A stretch of 64,000 bases of DNA, from NCBI GenBank assembly GCA_046330435.1, contig JAXLST010000015.1:62001-126000 (forward strand). Direction: 5' to 3'. The position numbers and the translations under genes were made by a program. Below the pieces are notes generated by a model, which was given only the letters and a program-made list of their open reading frames with translations, was not told the origin of the DNA and searched no databases. The DNA is from Ga0077560 sp046330435. Its GTDB lineage: Bacteria; Actinomycetota; Thermoleophilia; Miltoncostaeales; Miltoncostaeaceae. This document shows positions 44,600 to 52,930 of this stretch, piece after piece (positions within the stretch are counted from its first letter, which is position 1; every line of letters starts with the position of its first letter).

Positions 44600-46267
44600 T
44601 CAGCGGTCGGAGGCCCCGGCCGGGCGCAGCAGGCCGCGTTCGGCGGCGAGCCCGGGGTCGATGGTCCGGTACCCCCGCATCGTCGAACAGGACGGTGAGC
44701 AGCCCGTCCGCCATGCCCTGCACCACCCCCTCCCCGAACTCCGGGTGCACGACCCGGGCGCCCGGCGCGGCGGCATCGCCCAGGGCGCCGGCGGCCGCCT
44801 CCGCGACGGGGTCCGCCGCGGCCCGCCCGCCGCGGTCGTTGTCGCACGCGCCGCACGGGCCGCGATACCCCAGGTCGCCCAGGTACGGCAGGAGCACCTC
44901 CCGCCGGCAGCCGCCGGTCTCGGCCAGCGTCCGCAGCATGGCCGCGCGCGTGCGCTCGTGGAGCTCCCGGCGCTCTTCGAGTGCCAGGGGCACCGCCGCC
45001 GGGTCCGCCCCGGGCTCCAGGTGCAGGCGGCCGCCCCGGCGCCGGACGGCGCCCGCCTGCTCCATCAGCTCCACGGCGCGGGCGGCCCTCCCGCGTCCCA
45101 TGCCCGCCGACCGGGCCGCGCCGGCGGCCGACGCCGGCCCCCGGCGCAGCACCGCGACCAGCGCCTCCAGGTCCTCGGCCCGCACCCGGGCGGTGCGGGT
45201 GAGCGCGGCGGCGCCCGAGAGCCCGGCGGGCCGGTGCACCAGGACGCAGCGGGCGGGCCGCCCGTCCCTGCCGGCGCGCCCCGCCTCCTGCCACCACGCC
45301 TCGATCGACCCGGGCGGGTCCCGGTGGACGACGAACCGGATGTCCGGGTCGTCGATGCCGAGCCCGAACGCGTTGGTCGCCACCACCACCCGCAGCGCGC
45401 CCTGCGCGAAGGCCTCCTGCACCCGGCCCCGCTCCGGGGCCCGGCGGCGCCCGTGGTAGTGGTCGGCGGCCACGCCACGGGACCGCAACCGGGCCGCGAG
45501 CTCCCGCGCCACACGGGTGGTGGCGGTGTACACGATGCCCTTGCCCCGCATGGCCTCGGCGATCTCGCCGTCGCCGTACTCATCATCTGAGAACAGCACG
45601 CGCTCCACCGCCCGGTCGGCGGCGGCCTCGTCCTCCACCCGCACGCACTCCAGGAACAGGTTGGGCCGGTCCACCCCGCGCACGACCAGCGCCGGGTCCC
45701 TCATGGCCAGCAGCGAGACGATGTCCTCCCGCACCGGAGGCGTGGCCGTGGCCGTGAGGGCAAGCAGCGGCGGCCGCCCCAGCGACTCGCCGCGCCGGCG
45801 AGCGACAGGTACGCGGGCCGGAAGGCGTGCCCCCAGGTGCTCACGCAGTGGGCCTCGTCGATCACCAGCAGCGCCACGCGGGCGCCGCGCAGCCGCCGGG
45901 TGAACGCCGGCCGGTCCAGGCGCTCCGGGGTGACGAACAGCAGGTCGGCCCGGCCGCCCAGCGCCCGCTCCAGCTCGTCCCGAGTGCGGGCGCCCGCCTG
46001 GGTGCTCTCGAGCACCGCGGCGTCCTGGCCGTGCCGGCCGGCGGCCGCCGCCTGGTCGCGCATGAGCGCGATGAGCGGCGACGCGACGACCACCAGCCCG
46101 TCCAGCAGCTCCGCGGCGAGCTGGAACACCAGTGACTTGCCGGCGCCGGTGGGCAGGATCGCCAGGACGTCACGGCCCGCGAGCACCGCCTCCAGCGTCT
46201 CCCGCTGCCCCGGCCGGAACGCCTCGTACCCCAGGCGCTCCAGCGCCCGGGCCGGCGCGTCGGTCAC
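44600..46267 (-). pseudogene. recQ: RecQ-type ATP-dependent DNA helicase with two single-base frameshifts
   Basis: The first frame (ATG 46267) reads RLGYEAFRPGQRETLEAVLA, ILPTGAGKS (Walker A), SPLIALMRDQ and IDEAHCVSTWGHAFRPAYL. It leaves frame near 45790. The next frame reads on at once (LGRPPLLALTATATPPVREDIV), then GIVYTATTRVARELA, DHYHGRR, VVATNAFGLGIDDPDIRFVVH and QEAGRAGRDGRPA. Both frames together make a complete RecQ core with zinc-binding CGACDN. A further extra G near 44677 moves the end from LFDDAG-YRTIDPGLAAERG to a longer tail; the true stop is probably 44600-44602. RecQ unwinds DNA for repair and recombination. With every motif kept, consensus error is as likely as inactivation. 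Confidence 0.75.
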
Positions 46268-46422
46268 ACCGACCCGGGGTCGCCCGCCGCACGGGCGGAC
46301 CGGATGGCGAACACCACCCAGATCACGGCGATGATGACCGCCGGGATGAGCAGCACCGGCAGGAACAACCCCACCACCACCAGCCCGATCAGCGCGAGCA
46401 GTCCCACGATCACGATCGTCAC
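46264..46422 (-). CDS. Tiny hydrophobic membrane protein
   Basis: GTG 46422 has GGGAGGGAG six bases upstream and its stop overlaps the recQ start (ATGA). The 52 residues are mainly two hydrophobic helices (VIVGLLALIGLVVVGLFLPV and LLIPAVIIAVIWVVFAI) with a short basic tail. It resembles the small two-helix membrane proteins common in actinobacteria. Function unknown; it may be a stress or envelope protein. It is the middle of a three-gene overlapping unit with the acidic protein upstream and recQ downstream. Confidence 0.6.
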   Translation of the reverse strand: MTIVIVGLLALIGLVVVGLFLPVLLIPAVIIAVIWVVFAIRSARAAGDPGSV

Positions 46423-46607
46423 GTCGACTCCCTCCCGGTCCGGCCGCCGTCCTCGCCGCGCTCCGCCGCGCCCGGCCGCTCGCCCTGGGTGGGCTCCACG
46501 GTCTCGGGTGCGCCGGGGCCGGCGCCCGGCCCCTGCTCGGGGCTCTCCTCGGGCCGCCGCCGGATGAACTCCTCCGGGCTCACGTCGCCCTCGTGCGTTT
46601 CGGGCAT
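46419..46607 (-). CDS. Small acidic hypothetical protein
   Basis: ATG 46607 follows GGGAGA. The protein has 62 residues, is rich in Glu, Pro and Gly, and looks disordered (GDVSPEEFIRRRPEESPEQG). Its stop overlaps the start of the tiny membrane protein. It diverges from another small acidic protein at 46741, so both may share a stress-type promoter region in the 133-base gap. Family not recognised. Confidence 0.5.
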   Translation of the reverse strand: MPETHEGDVSPEEFIRRRPEESPEQGPGAGPGAPETVEPTQGERPGAAERGEDGGRTGREST

Positions 46608-46740
46608 CACGAATCTCCCTGGTCGCTGGGTCGCGGGTCCTTCCCGGTGCGACGGGGCCCAAACGGCGCACCCGGCGGGCGTTTCCGGGCGGTGGCCGCG
46701 GGAACCCGTGGGGGTGGACCACGCGAGAGGAGACGACCGG

Positions 46741-46914
46741 ATGACCGGAACCCAGGAACCGCAGGACGACCGCGAGCGCGAGCGCACGCCGGGAGTGCCC
46801 CCGCACCAGGAGGGTGACCGGGACCGCGTGGACGAGGCGTCCGAGGAGTCGTTCCCCAGCTCGGACCCGCCGGCCTACGGCACCCCGTCGGTGGGCGGCG
46901 AGGACGACAGGTGA
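46741..46914 (+). CDS. Small acidic protein with SFPSSDPPAY motif
   Basis: ATG 46741 follows GAGAGGAG. The 57-residue protein is highly charged and ends with VDEASEESFPSSDPPAYGTP. The D-x-A-S-E-E-SFPASDPP pattern is a recurring motif in small uncharacterised proteins of many bacteria. It is predicted to be disordered and soluble. The stop overlaps the GTG start of an SDR oxidoreductase, so the two are co-translated. Function unknown; stress association is inferred from context. Confidence 0.6.
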   Translation: MTGTQEPQDDRERERTPGVPPHQEGDRDRVDEASEESFPSSDPPAYGTPSVGGEDDR

Positions 46915-47792
46915 GCGGGCAGGGGGACGACCCGCGCATCGTGGCGCCCACCCCGCCGCAGGGGCAGCGCCCCATCGACCCGCCGGGCGGCATCGCCGAG
47001 ATGGACCCGCCCGCCGACCACGGCGAGTCCAGCTACGAGGGCACCGGCCGGCTGGCCGGGCGCGTCGCGCTCGTCACCGGCGGGGACTCCGGGATCGGGC
47101 GGGCCGTGGCGATCGCCTACGCCCGCGAGGGCGCCGACGTGGCGATCTCGTACCTGGACGAGCACGAGGACGCCGAGAGCACGGCCGCACTGGTGCGCGA
47201 GGCGGGCCGTGAGGCGGTGACGCTCGCGGGCGACGTCGGCGACGAGGCGCACTGCCGGGAGGTGGTGGACCGCGCGGCCGGCGAGCTGGGGCGGCTCGAC
47301 ATCCTGGTGAACAACGCCGCCTTCCAGATGGAGCACCGGAGCATCCTCGACATCCCGTCACCGGAGATCGAGCGAGTGATGCGCACGAACCTGCTGGCGA
47401 TGTTCTGGATGTGCCGGGCGGCGATCCCGCGCATGGAGGCCGGGTCGTCGATCATCAACACCACCTCCATCCAGAGCTACCAGCCCAGCCCCACCCTGCT
47501 GCACTACGCCACGACCAAGGGCGGGATCACGACGTTCACCAAGGGCCTGGCGCAGGAGCTCATCGAGCGCGGCATCCGCGTGAACGGCGTCGCGCCGGGA
47601 CCGGTGTGGACGCCGCTGGTGGCGATGTCGTTCCCCGGGGAGAAGCTCGAGCACTTCGGCGAGAACACCCCGGTGGGGCGGCCCGCCCAGCCGGCGGAGC
47701 TCGCCCCCCTCTACGTGTTCCTCGCCTCCGACGAGAGCCGCTACATCGTCGGGGAGATCATCGGGATCACCGGCGGCAAGCCGATCTCCTGA
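46911..47792 (+). CDS. SDR-family oxidoreductase (YghA/GsiA-type general stress protein-like)
   Basis: GTG 46911 overlaps the previous stop. The 293-residue protein has an N-terminal extension of ~45 residues with PPGGIAEMDPPADHGESSY, typical of the YghA-like subgroup. The SDR core follows: VALVTGGDSGIGRAVAIAYA for cofactor binding, LVNNAAFQ, INTTSIQSYQ with catalytic Ser, and YATTKGGI giving Tyr and Lys. The end ESRYIVGEIIGITGGKPIS is also typical. It would reduce or oxidise an alcohol or aldehyde with NAD(P). It is likely part of a stress regulon with the neighbouring small proteins. Confidence 0.85.
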   Translation: MSGQGDDPRIVAPTPPQGQRPIDPPGGIAEMDPPADHGESSYEGTGRLAGRVALVTGGDSGIGRAVAIAYAREGADVAISYLDEHEDAESTAALVREAGREAVTLAGDVGDEAHCREVVDRAAGELGRLDILVNNAAFQMEHRSILDIPSPEIERVMRTNLLAMFWMCRAAIPRMEAGSSIINTTSIQSYQPSPTLLHYATTKGGITTFTKGLAQELIERGIRVNGVAPGPVWTPLVAMSFPGEKLEHFGENTPVGRPAQPAELAPLYVFLASDESRYIVGEIIGITGGKPIS

Positions 47793-47801
47793 CCCGCGCG
47801 G

Positions 47802-47832
47802 GGTTCAGGGGGCCTCCGGGGCCTCCTGAACC
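47802..47832 (+). terminator. Inverted repeat at convergent gene ends
   Basis: GGTTCAGG (47802-47809) pairs with CCTGAACC (47825-47832), and inner GGCC bases can extend the stem. It lies 10 bases after the SDR stop but within the last codons of the convergent minus-strand gene, so it could end the SDR transcript. Confidence 0.4.
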
Positions 47833-48374
47833 TCCCGCAGGGCCCGGATGAAGCCGGGGACGCGCGCGCCGAGCGCACCGGACGGGGCGTCGCCCAGCCC
47901 CAGGTGCCCGCGCAGTGCCGGCAGCATCAGGCCCAGGGCCGCGCGGCCCTCGTCGGCCGTGACGGTCCAGACGCGGAGCTCCCCGCCGCCGGCGTGCGCC
48001 ACCACGTCCTGCATCCCCTGCCAGCGGACCGGCGCCCAGCGGAACGACGGCCCCACGATCCGCGCCCTGCGGCCGTCCTCGCTGGGCCACACCAGGAAGG
48101 TGCGGGCCCACCCCAGCATCTCCAGGGCCCGTACGGCCGCCGGGTCGATCGGCGCCGCCCGCAGGGGGGAGCGCGGCGGGGCGTCCAGCACCACCAGGTG
48201 GCCGGTGCCGTGGGCGTCCTCCACCTCCACCACCCCGCGGGCGGGGACCCGCATGCGCAGGGGCAGCCGCCCCCGCTCGTATCGCCACAGCGCCTGCACC
48301 AGCGGGCCCGCGCCGGCACCCCGGGGACGCGGCGCCTCCGCGGTGGCGGCGGTGGCCTGTGCCTGTTCCTCCAT
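47805..48374 (-). CDS. Hypothetical protein
   Basis: ATG 48374 gives 189 residues, after an Ala/Glu-rich N-terminus. The sequence reads as a mixed alpha/beta domain: LVQALWRYERGRLPLRMRVP, VVEVEDAHGTGHLVVLDAPP, then MLGWARTFLVWPSEDGRRAR and WTVTADEGRAALGLMLPALR. No signal peptide, membrane helix or catalytic signature is apparent. It is divergent from the DUF1360 gene and convergent with the SDR gene. Family not recognised; strong codon usage and length support a real gene. Confidence 0.55.
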   Translation of the reverse strand: MEEQAQATAATAEAPRPRGAGAGPLVQALWRYERGRLPLRMRVPARGVVEVEDAHGTGHLVVLDAPPRSPLRAAPIDPAAVRALEMLGWARTFLVWPSEDGRRARIVGPSFRWAPVRWQGMQDVVAHAGGGELRVWTVTADEGRAALGLMLPALRGHLGLGDAPSGALGARVPGFIRALREVQEAPEAP

Positions 48375-48473
48375 GGGGGTCCGTTTCCCCGGCCCCCCGC
48401 CGGCAACCCTCGCCGCGGTTCCGGCGGACCACCCGGGGTACCGGCACCGGACGCACGGCCACCGAGGAGTCCG

Positions 48474-48935
48474 ATGACCACCGACACCGCCGCACCCCCC
48501 ACGCCCCGCCGCGACTACGCCCTGCTGTCGGCCGCCTTCGCGGCCGGCGTCGCAGCCATGTCGGCCGCGGCCCGCCGCGACCGCGGGGAGGTGCGCCGCG
48601 CGGAGTCCGCGGAGTTGCCAGCCCTGGCGCTCGCCACGTTCGGGCTCAGCCGCATCCTGGTGCACGAGCGGGTGGCCGCCTGGGCGAGGGATCCGTTCGT
48701 GGACGAGGGCCGTGCGGACCGGCCGCCGCGGGGCGACGGCCTGCGCCGTGCCGTGGGGGAGCTGCTCACCTGCACGCGGTGCACCGGGGTGTGGGTGGGC
48801 GCCGCCCTGGTGGGCGCGCGCGTGGTCTCGCCCGGTGCGGGGCGGGTGCTGACCGCCGTGTTCGCCGCGGCGGGCGCGAACGACCTGCTGCAGGCGGGTT
48901 TCTCCGGCCTGGCGGAGCGTTCCCGCGCCGCCTGA
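48474..48935 (+). CDS. DUF1360 family membrane protein
   Basis: ATG 48474 has GAGGAG upstream. The protein is 153 residues with hydrophobic segments at about 16-34, 49-67 and 110-135. The middle block ALATFGLSRILVHERVAAWARDPF and the Cys motif LLTCTRCTGVWVGAAL are characteristic of DUF1360. Members are small membrane proteins of unknown function, often near spore or stress genes. The paired Cys (CTRC) could bind a metal or form a disulfide. It is followed 68 bases later by a ChaB-like gene. Confidence 0.8.
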   Translation: MTTDTAAPPTPRRDYALLSAAFAAGVAAMSAAARRDRGEVRRAESAELPALALATFGLSRILVHERVAAWARDPFVDEGRADRPPRGDGLRRAVGELLTCTRCTGVWVGAALVGARVVSPGAGRVLTAVFAAAGANDLLQAGFSGLAERSRAA

Positions 48936-49003
48936 CGCGCGGTTTGCGTGCGGTGCTTTGCGGGGACGCCTCACCGCATCGAACCGATCACGGAGGTGAC
49001 GCG

Positions 49004-49405
49004 GTGCCCGGGAGAGAGGAACTGCCCTCCACGCTGCGGCGGTCCGGCGAGAAGGCCAAGCGCACGTGGGTGAAGGCGCACGATAGCGCGGTCGACTCGT
49101 ACGGCGAGGGCGAGCGCGCCCACCGCACGGCGTGGGCGGCGCTCAAGCACACCCACGAACGGGTGGACGATCACTGGGAGCCCAAGGACGAGCCCGGTCC
49201 CAGCGACCCGCGGGCCGCGCGGGGCGGGGCGTCCGCACGGCGCGGCGAGGGCGAGACCTTCGGCGGGGTGGACTACGAGGGCAGCACCCGCCAGGAGCTG
49301 TACGAGCGCGCCCGCCGGCTCGGTGTGTCCGGCCGCAGCCGGATGTCGAAGGCGGACCTGGCCCGCGCCATCGCCCGCGCCCAGCAGGCGAAGTCGCGCG
49401 CGTGA
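49004..49405 (+). CDS. ChaB-domain protein with C-terminal Rho-N/SAP-like helix pair
   Basis: GTG 49004 follows GGAGG with good spacing. The 133-residue protein begins with the ChaB domain (ELPSTLRRSGEKAKRTWVKA, then HRTAWAALKHTHER). The second part, after a Gly/Arg linker, reads STRQELYERARRLGVSGRSR and MSKADLARAIARAQ. That is a Rho-N or SAP-like helix-extended-helix fold which usually binds nucleic acid. ChaB proteins are annotated as regulators of cation transport but their real role is unclear. The combination recurs in actinobacteria. It may be a DNA- or RNA-binding stress protein. Confidence 0.8.
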   Translation: MPGREELPSTLRRSGEKAKRTWVKAHDSAVDSYGEGERAHRTAWAALKHTHERVDDHWEPKDEPGPSDPRAARGGASARRGEGETFGGVDYEGSTRQELYERARRLGVSGRSRMSKADLARAIARAQQAKSRA

Positions 49406-49527
49406 TGGCGGCGCGTCCCGGGACGGCCCCGGGGCGCGCGGCCCAGACGGCGGCAGCCCCGGCGGACCGGCGTTTCCGGGCACAGCGGGCGGGAACGCCG
49501 TGAGCCACGACCGACCTGGAGGACATC

Positions 49528-49848
49528 GTGGACGACGACACGCTCACCTACATCGGCCCGCGCCGCGAGACCGGGATGACCGACGTGCACCGCCGCTACC
49601 GGTTCCGGTTCGGCACCGCCGACGTGGACGCCGTGGTGCCGGAGGCCGCCGCGAAGGTGTGGTTCCAGACCCACGCGAACGCGGGCGAGGAGGACCTGGA
49701 GCAGTGGGCGGAGCGCGAGGGGCGCAGGCTCCTCGAGGCGCAGCTGGGCGCCGACCCGCTCAACCTGGCCGACGTGGTGCTGCAGCGCGACGTGGACGAG
49801 GACCGCGAGCGGCCGCCGTACGGCGAGGAGCCCACCCCGTACCGCTAG
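49528..49848 (+). CDS. Small hypothetical protein
   Basis: GTG 49528 has GGAGGA close upstream. The 106-residue protein is acidic with a beta N-terminus (TLTYIGPRRETG, HRRYRFRFGTADVDAVVPE) and an alpha C-terminus (LEQWAEREGRRLLEAQLG). No cofactor motif is visible. Its stop overlaps the convergent STAS gene stop by 4 bases. I do not recognise the family. Confidence 0.55.
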   Translation: MDDDTLTYIGPRRETGMTDVHRRYRFRFGTADVDAVVPEAAAKVWFQTHANAGEEDLEQWAEREGRRLLEAQLGADPLNLADVVLQRDVDEDRERPPYGEEPTPYR

Positions 49849-50165
49849 GAGGGCGGGGTGAGCGTCCCCGTGAGGCCCACGAGGGCCAGCAGGTTCACCA
49901 CGTGCCGGGGCGCGCCCGGCCCCGGCTCGGCGATCACCAGCTCGGCGCCGTCCTGGACGGCGCGCTGGCGGGTCCGCACGAGGGCCTCGAGCACGGGGGA
50001 GGTGCAGATCTCCAGACCGGTGAGCTCGACGGTCACCGACATCCCGAGGTGCAGCAGCAACTCGATGCGCTCGCCCAGCTGCCGCGCCTGCGCGGCATCG
50101 GGATGGCCTCCCACCACCACCAGGGCCGACCGTCCGCTCACCATCACCGAGACCGCGCCGCTCAC
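49845..50165 (-). CDS. STAS-like anti-sigma antagonist protein
   Basis: GTG 50165 follows GGGAGGA. The protein has 106 residues with the STAS topology: VSVMVSGRSALVVVGGHPDAAQARQ, then VTVELTGLEICTSPVLEALV and ELVIAEPGPGAPRHVVNL. The position of the usual phosphorylated Ser reads CTSP, so a Thr/Ser is present but the local sequence is divergent. It may be a third partner-switch component in this window, without a kinase next to it. The gene stands between a hypothetical protein and topoisomerase IB. Confidence 0.62.
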   Translation of the reverse strand: MSGAVSVMVSGRSALVVVGGHPDAAQARQLGERIELLLHLGMSVTVELTGLEICTSPVLEALVRTRQRAVQDGAELVIAEPGPGAPRHVVNLLALVGLTGTLTPPS

Positions 50166-50224
50166 GTCCGTGTCCTCCCGTCGACTGCGGTGGGATGGTT
50201 CCCCGCCCCACCCCCGGGAAACCG

Positions 50225-51229
50225 TCACTCGGACTTACGTCGCAGCAGCACCACCACCGCGCGCTCGCCGGCCGACTGGCCGGGGCGCCGTGGCAGCCCG
50301 TCCGCGACGCCGGGCGTGGAGATCGTGAGCCCCTCCAGGTAGGCGTCGATGACCCGGGGGTCGATGTAGCTGCGGCGGCACACCGCGGGCGTGTTGTTGA
50401 GCTGCTCGGAGACCAGGCGGCACGCGGTGGCCGCGGCGCGCTCCCGGCGCCGGCCCTGCGGGACGTCGTCCATGTCGTCCAGCACCACCGCGGCCCCCAC
50501 CGTGGCGGCCCACGTGCGGAAGTCCTTCGCGGTGTAGGACTCCCCCATGTGCGCCTTGATGTAGGCGTTGATGTCGGAGGAGCGCACGTCCACCAGGGTC
50601 CCGCCGGGCCCCCGGTACTTGAGGACCTCGTATCCCGGCAGGGCGTCCATCTCCTCCAGCACGCGTGCCAGGCGGGCGTCCTCCACCTCGGCGGTGTGGC
50701 GCTTGCCGCCCTTCGCCTTGAAGTCGATCACCACGGTGTCGTCCTCGATGGAGAGGTGCCGTGAGCGCAGCGTCGCCAGCCCGTACGTGCGGGCGCCCCT
50801 GGCGTAGCGCTCGCCCCCGACCCGGATCCAGGTGCGGTCCAGCAGCCGCACGCCCGCGGCGAGGGCCTTCTCCCTGTCGAGCTCCGGGTTGCGCAGGTGC
50901 CGGTTCACGGCGCTGCGCAGGACCGGCAGCGCCTCGGCGAACTCCAGGATGCGGTCGTGCTTTGCGCGGTCGCGCTCCGCCCGCCAGGCCGGGTGGTACA
51001 GGTACTGCTTGCGCCCGGCGGCGTCGATGCCGGTGGCCTGCAGGTGCCCGCGGGAGCTCCGGCAGATCCACACCTCCCGCCACGCCGGCGGGATCACCAG
51101 CGCCTTCAGCCGCTCCTCGACGCGGCCGTTCACCGGCGCGCCGCGGTGGTCGAGGTACTGGAAGCCCCGGCCGCGCCGGCGGCGCGTGTACCCGGCTTCC
51201 CGGTCGCTGGAGTGTCTGAGGCTCGGCAC
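50225..51229 (-). CDS. DNA topoisomerase IB, poxvirus-like
   Basis: The protein is 334 residues, the usual length for bacterial TopIB. The N-terminal domain has GFQYLDHRGAPVN, LVIPPAWREVWICR and YHPAWRAERDRAKHDR. The catalytic domain carries IRVGGERYARGARTYGLATL and IDFKAKGGKRH with catalytic Arg and Lys. It also has KDFRTWAATVGAA and the nucleophile in NNTPAVCRRSYIDPRVI (Tyr288). It nicks and religates one strand to relax supercoils. No cofactor is needed in the family. It is divergent from the P-loop kinase gene. Confidence 0.9.
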   Translation of the reverse strand: MPSLRHSSDREAGYTRRRRGRGFQYLDHRGAPVNGRVEERLKALVIPPAWREVWICRSSRGHLQATGIDAAGRKQYLYHPAWRAERDRAKHDRILEFAEALPVLRSAVNRHLRNPELDREKALAAGVRLLDRTWIRVGGERYARGARTYGLATLRSRHLSIEDDTVVIDFKAKGGKRHTAEVEDARLARVLEEMDALPGYEVLKYRGPGGTLVDVRSSDINAYIKAHMGESYTAKDFRTWAATVGAAVVLDDMDDVPQGRRRERAAATACRLVSEQLNNTPAVCRRSYIDPRVIDAYLEGLTISTPGVADGLPRRPGQSAGERAVVVLLRRKSE

Positions 51230-51291
51230 GGCGCCCCGGTACCCGCGCGGCGGGCGGCGCGAACCGGGACCGGCTGTGGCAGGGTCCGGGC

Positions 51292-51813
51292 ATGCGGCGG
51301 GTGTCGGTGGTCGGCAATTCCGGAAGCGGCAAGACGACGCTGGGCCGCCGCATCGCGGCCCGCATCGGCGCGCCGTTCGTGGAGATCGACGCCATCCACC
51401 ACCTGCCCGGGTGGGTGGAGCGCCCCAGGGAGGAGCTCATCGCCGAGCTGGAGCGCATCACCCGCGCGGACGCCTGGGTGGTGGACGGCAACTACCGCCG
51501 GGCGGTGGTGGAGGGCCCGGTGTGGGAACGGGCCGACCTGATCGTGTGGGTCGACCCCCCGCGGTGGGTGGTGATGGCGCAGGTGGTCCGCCGGACGCTG
51601 TGGCGCGGGATCACCCGCCGCCGGTTGTGGAACGGCAACCGCGAGCCGTTCCTGCGCCAGTTCTCGCCGGACCCCGCGCGATCGATCGTCGTGTGGGCGT
51701 GGGTGAGCCACCACAAGTACCGGGAGCGCTACGGCAGCGCGATGCGCGAGCGGCCCCACATGGTGCGGCTGCGGAGCCGGCGCGCCGCCGAGGCGTGGCT
51801 CAGGACGCTGTGA
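51292..51813 (+). CDS. P-loop kinase, adenylate kinase/FlaR-like
   Basis: The protein is 173 residues. It starts RRVSVVGNSGSGKTTLGRRI, a Walker A, then VEIDAIHHLPGWVERP and AWVVDGNYR, the pattern of DNA topology modulation protein FlaR and related small kinases. A lid-like basic region follows (VVRRTLWRGITRRRLWNGN). It phosphorylates an unknown substrate, perhaps a nucleotide. The 3' end overlaps the convergent histidine kinase by 14 bases. Confidence 0.8.
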   Translation: MRRVSVVGNSGSGKTTLGRRIAARIGAPFVEIDAIHHLPGWVERPREELIAELERITRADAWVVDGNYRRAVVEGPVWERADLIVWVDPPRWVVMAQVVRRTLWRGITRRRLWNGNREPFLRQFSPDPARSIVVWAWVSHHKYRERYGSAMRERPHMVRLRSRRAAEAWLRTL

Positions 51814-52930
51814 CCGCGCCGCGCGGGATGCGCGGCAGCCGGGCGGCGACGCGCCACCCCGGGCCGTCCGGCCCCGCCTCCAGCACCCCGCCGTAGCCCT
51901 CGATGCGTTCCCGCAGGCCCCGCAGGCCGTTCCCGGTGCCCGCGCCGGCGAGGGACGCATCCCGTGCGGCCGGGCCGTTGCGCACCTCCACCTCCAGGCC
52001 ATCGGCCTCCCCCGCCACCCGCACCGCGACGTCCGCGCCGGCGGCGTACCGCAGGGCGTTGGTGAGGCCCTCCTGGACCGTCCGGTACGCCAGGTGCGCG
52101 GCCTCGGGGGACGTGCCGGCGCGCTCCCCCGCCAGGGTGAGCGTGACGCGCAGGCCGCTGCCGGCGGCGCGGTCGACGAGCTCGCCCACCAGGTCCAGGT
52201 CGGGCGTACGGCCGGGGGCCGGGTCGTCGGACAGGAGCCGCACCAGCAGGCCCATCTCGCGTTCCGCCTGGCGGGCGGCGTCGCCGATGACGTGGAACGT
52301 CTCGGCGGTGGCCGCCGCGTCGCGGTGGGCGAGCCGCTGGCCCGCGGTGGCCTGCACCACCATCACGCTGATCGCGTGGGCCACGATGTCGTGCAGCTCC
52401 GACGCGACCCGCGCCCGCTCGTACCGCACCGAGAGGTCCGCGTAGGCTTCGCGCTCGTCCTCCAGCTCCCGGACCCGCTCGGCAAGCGCGGCCGCCACCA
52501 GCGAGCGTTCCCGCAGCGCGGCCCCGGCGCCCCAGGCGGCCACCGGGATGAAGGTGAACACCACCGAGGCGTCGTTCACGTGGATCGCGGCCGGCACCCC
52601 GATGGCGACCAGGGCGGCGACCCCGGCGATCCCCGGGATCCGCCGGCAGTACCGGCCGGCGGCCAGGGCGTGGGCGGCGACCAGCATGTACACCGCCGGT
52701 GAGCCGCTCCCGCCGGGGAGCTCCCCGAGCGGGAACGTCGTGAGCAGGAGCGCGGCGGCGCCCAGCCAGGCGACGCTCGGGGCGAACGGGGCGACCCCCA
52801 GCAACGCCCCCATGACGACGGCGAGGGCGGTCGCCCGCGACCAGAGGTCGTCCGCCCACACCACCGCGAGGGCCGCCCCGGCGACGCCGCAGAGCGCCGC
52901 GAACGCCGGGGCGGGACGGCCGAGGGCCAT
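51800..52930 (-). CDS. Sensor histidine kinase, NarL-partner (HisKA_3) type
   Basis: The protein is 376 residues with four or five N-terminal membrane helices (to about 140), then a coiled linker (VRELEDEREAYADLSVRYER). The HisKA_3 motif VASELHDIVAHAISVM has His180. The GHKL ATPase reads TVQEGLTNALRYA and GNGLRGLRERI. It starts directly after the stop of the upstream kinase-like gene (52931), with no spacer. It is the active member of the pair, expected to phosphorylate the divergent NarL-type regulator at 54217. Signal unknown. Confidence 0.85.
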   Translation of the reverse strand: MALGRPAPAFAALCGVAGAALAVVWADDLWSRATALAVVMGALLGVAPFAPSVAWLGAAALLLTTFPLGELPGGSGSPAVYMLVAAHALAAGRYCRRIPGIAGVAALVAIGVPAAIHVNDASVVFTFIPVAAWGAGAALRERSLVAAALAERVRELEDEREAYADLSVRYERARVASELHDIVAHAISVMVVQATAGQRLAHRDAAATAETFHVIGDAARQAEREMGLLVRLLSDDPAPGRTPDLDLVGELVDRAAGSGLRVTLTLAGERAGTSPEAAHLAYRTVQEGLTNALRYAAGADVAVRVAGEADGLEVEVRNGPAARDASLAGAGTGNGLRGLRERIEGYGGVLEAGPDGPGWRVAARLPRIPRGAVTAS

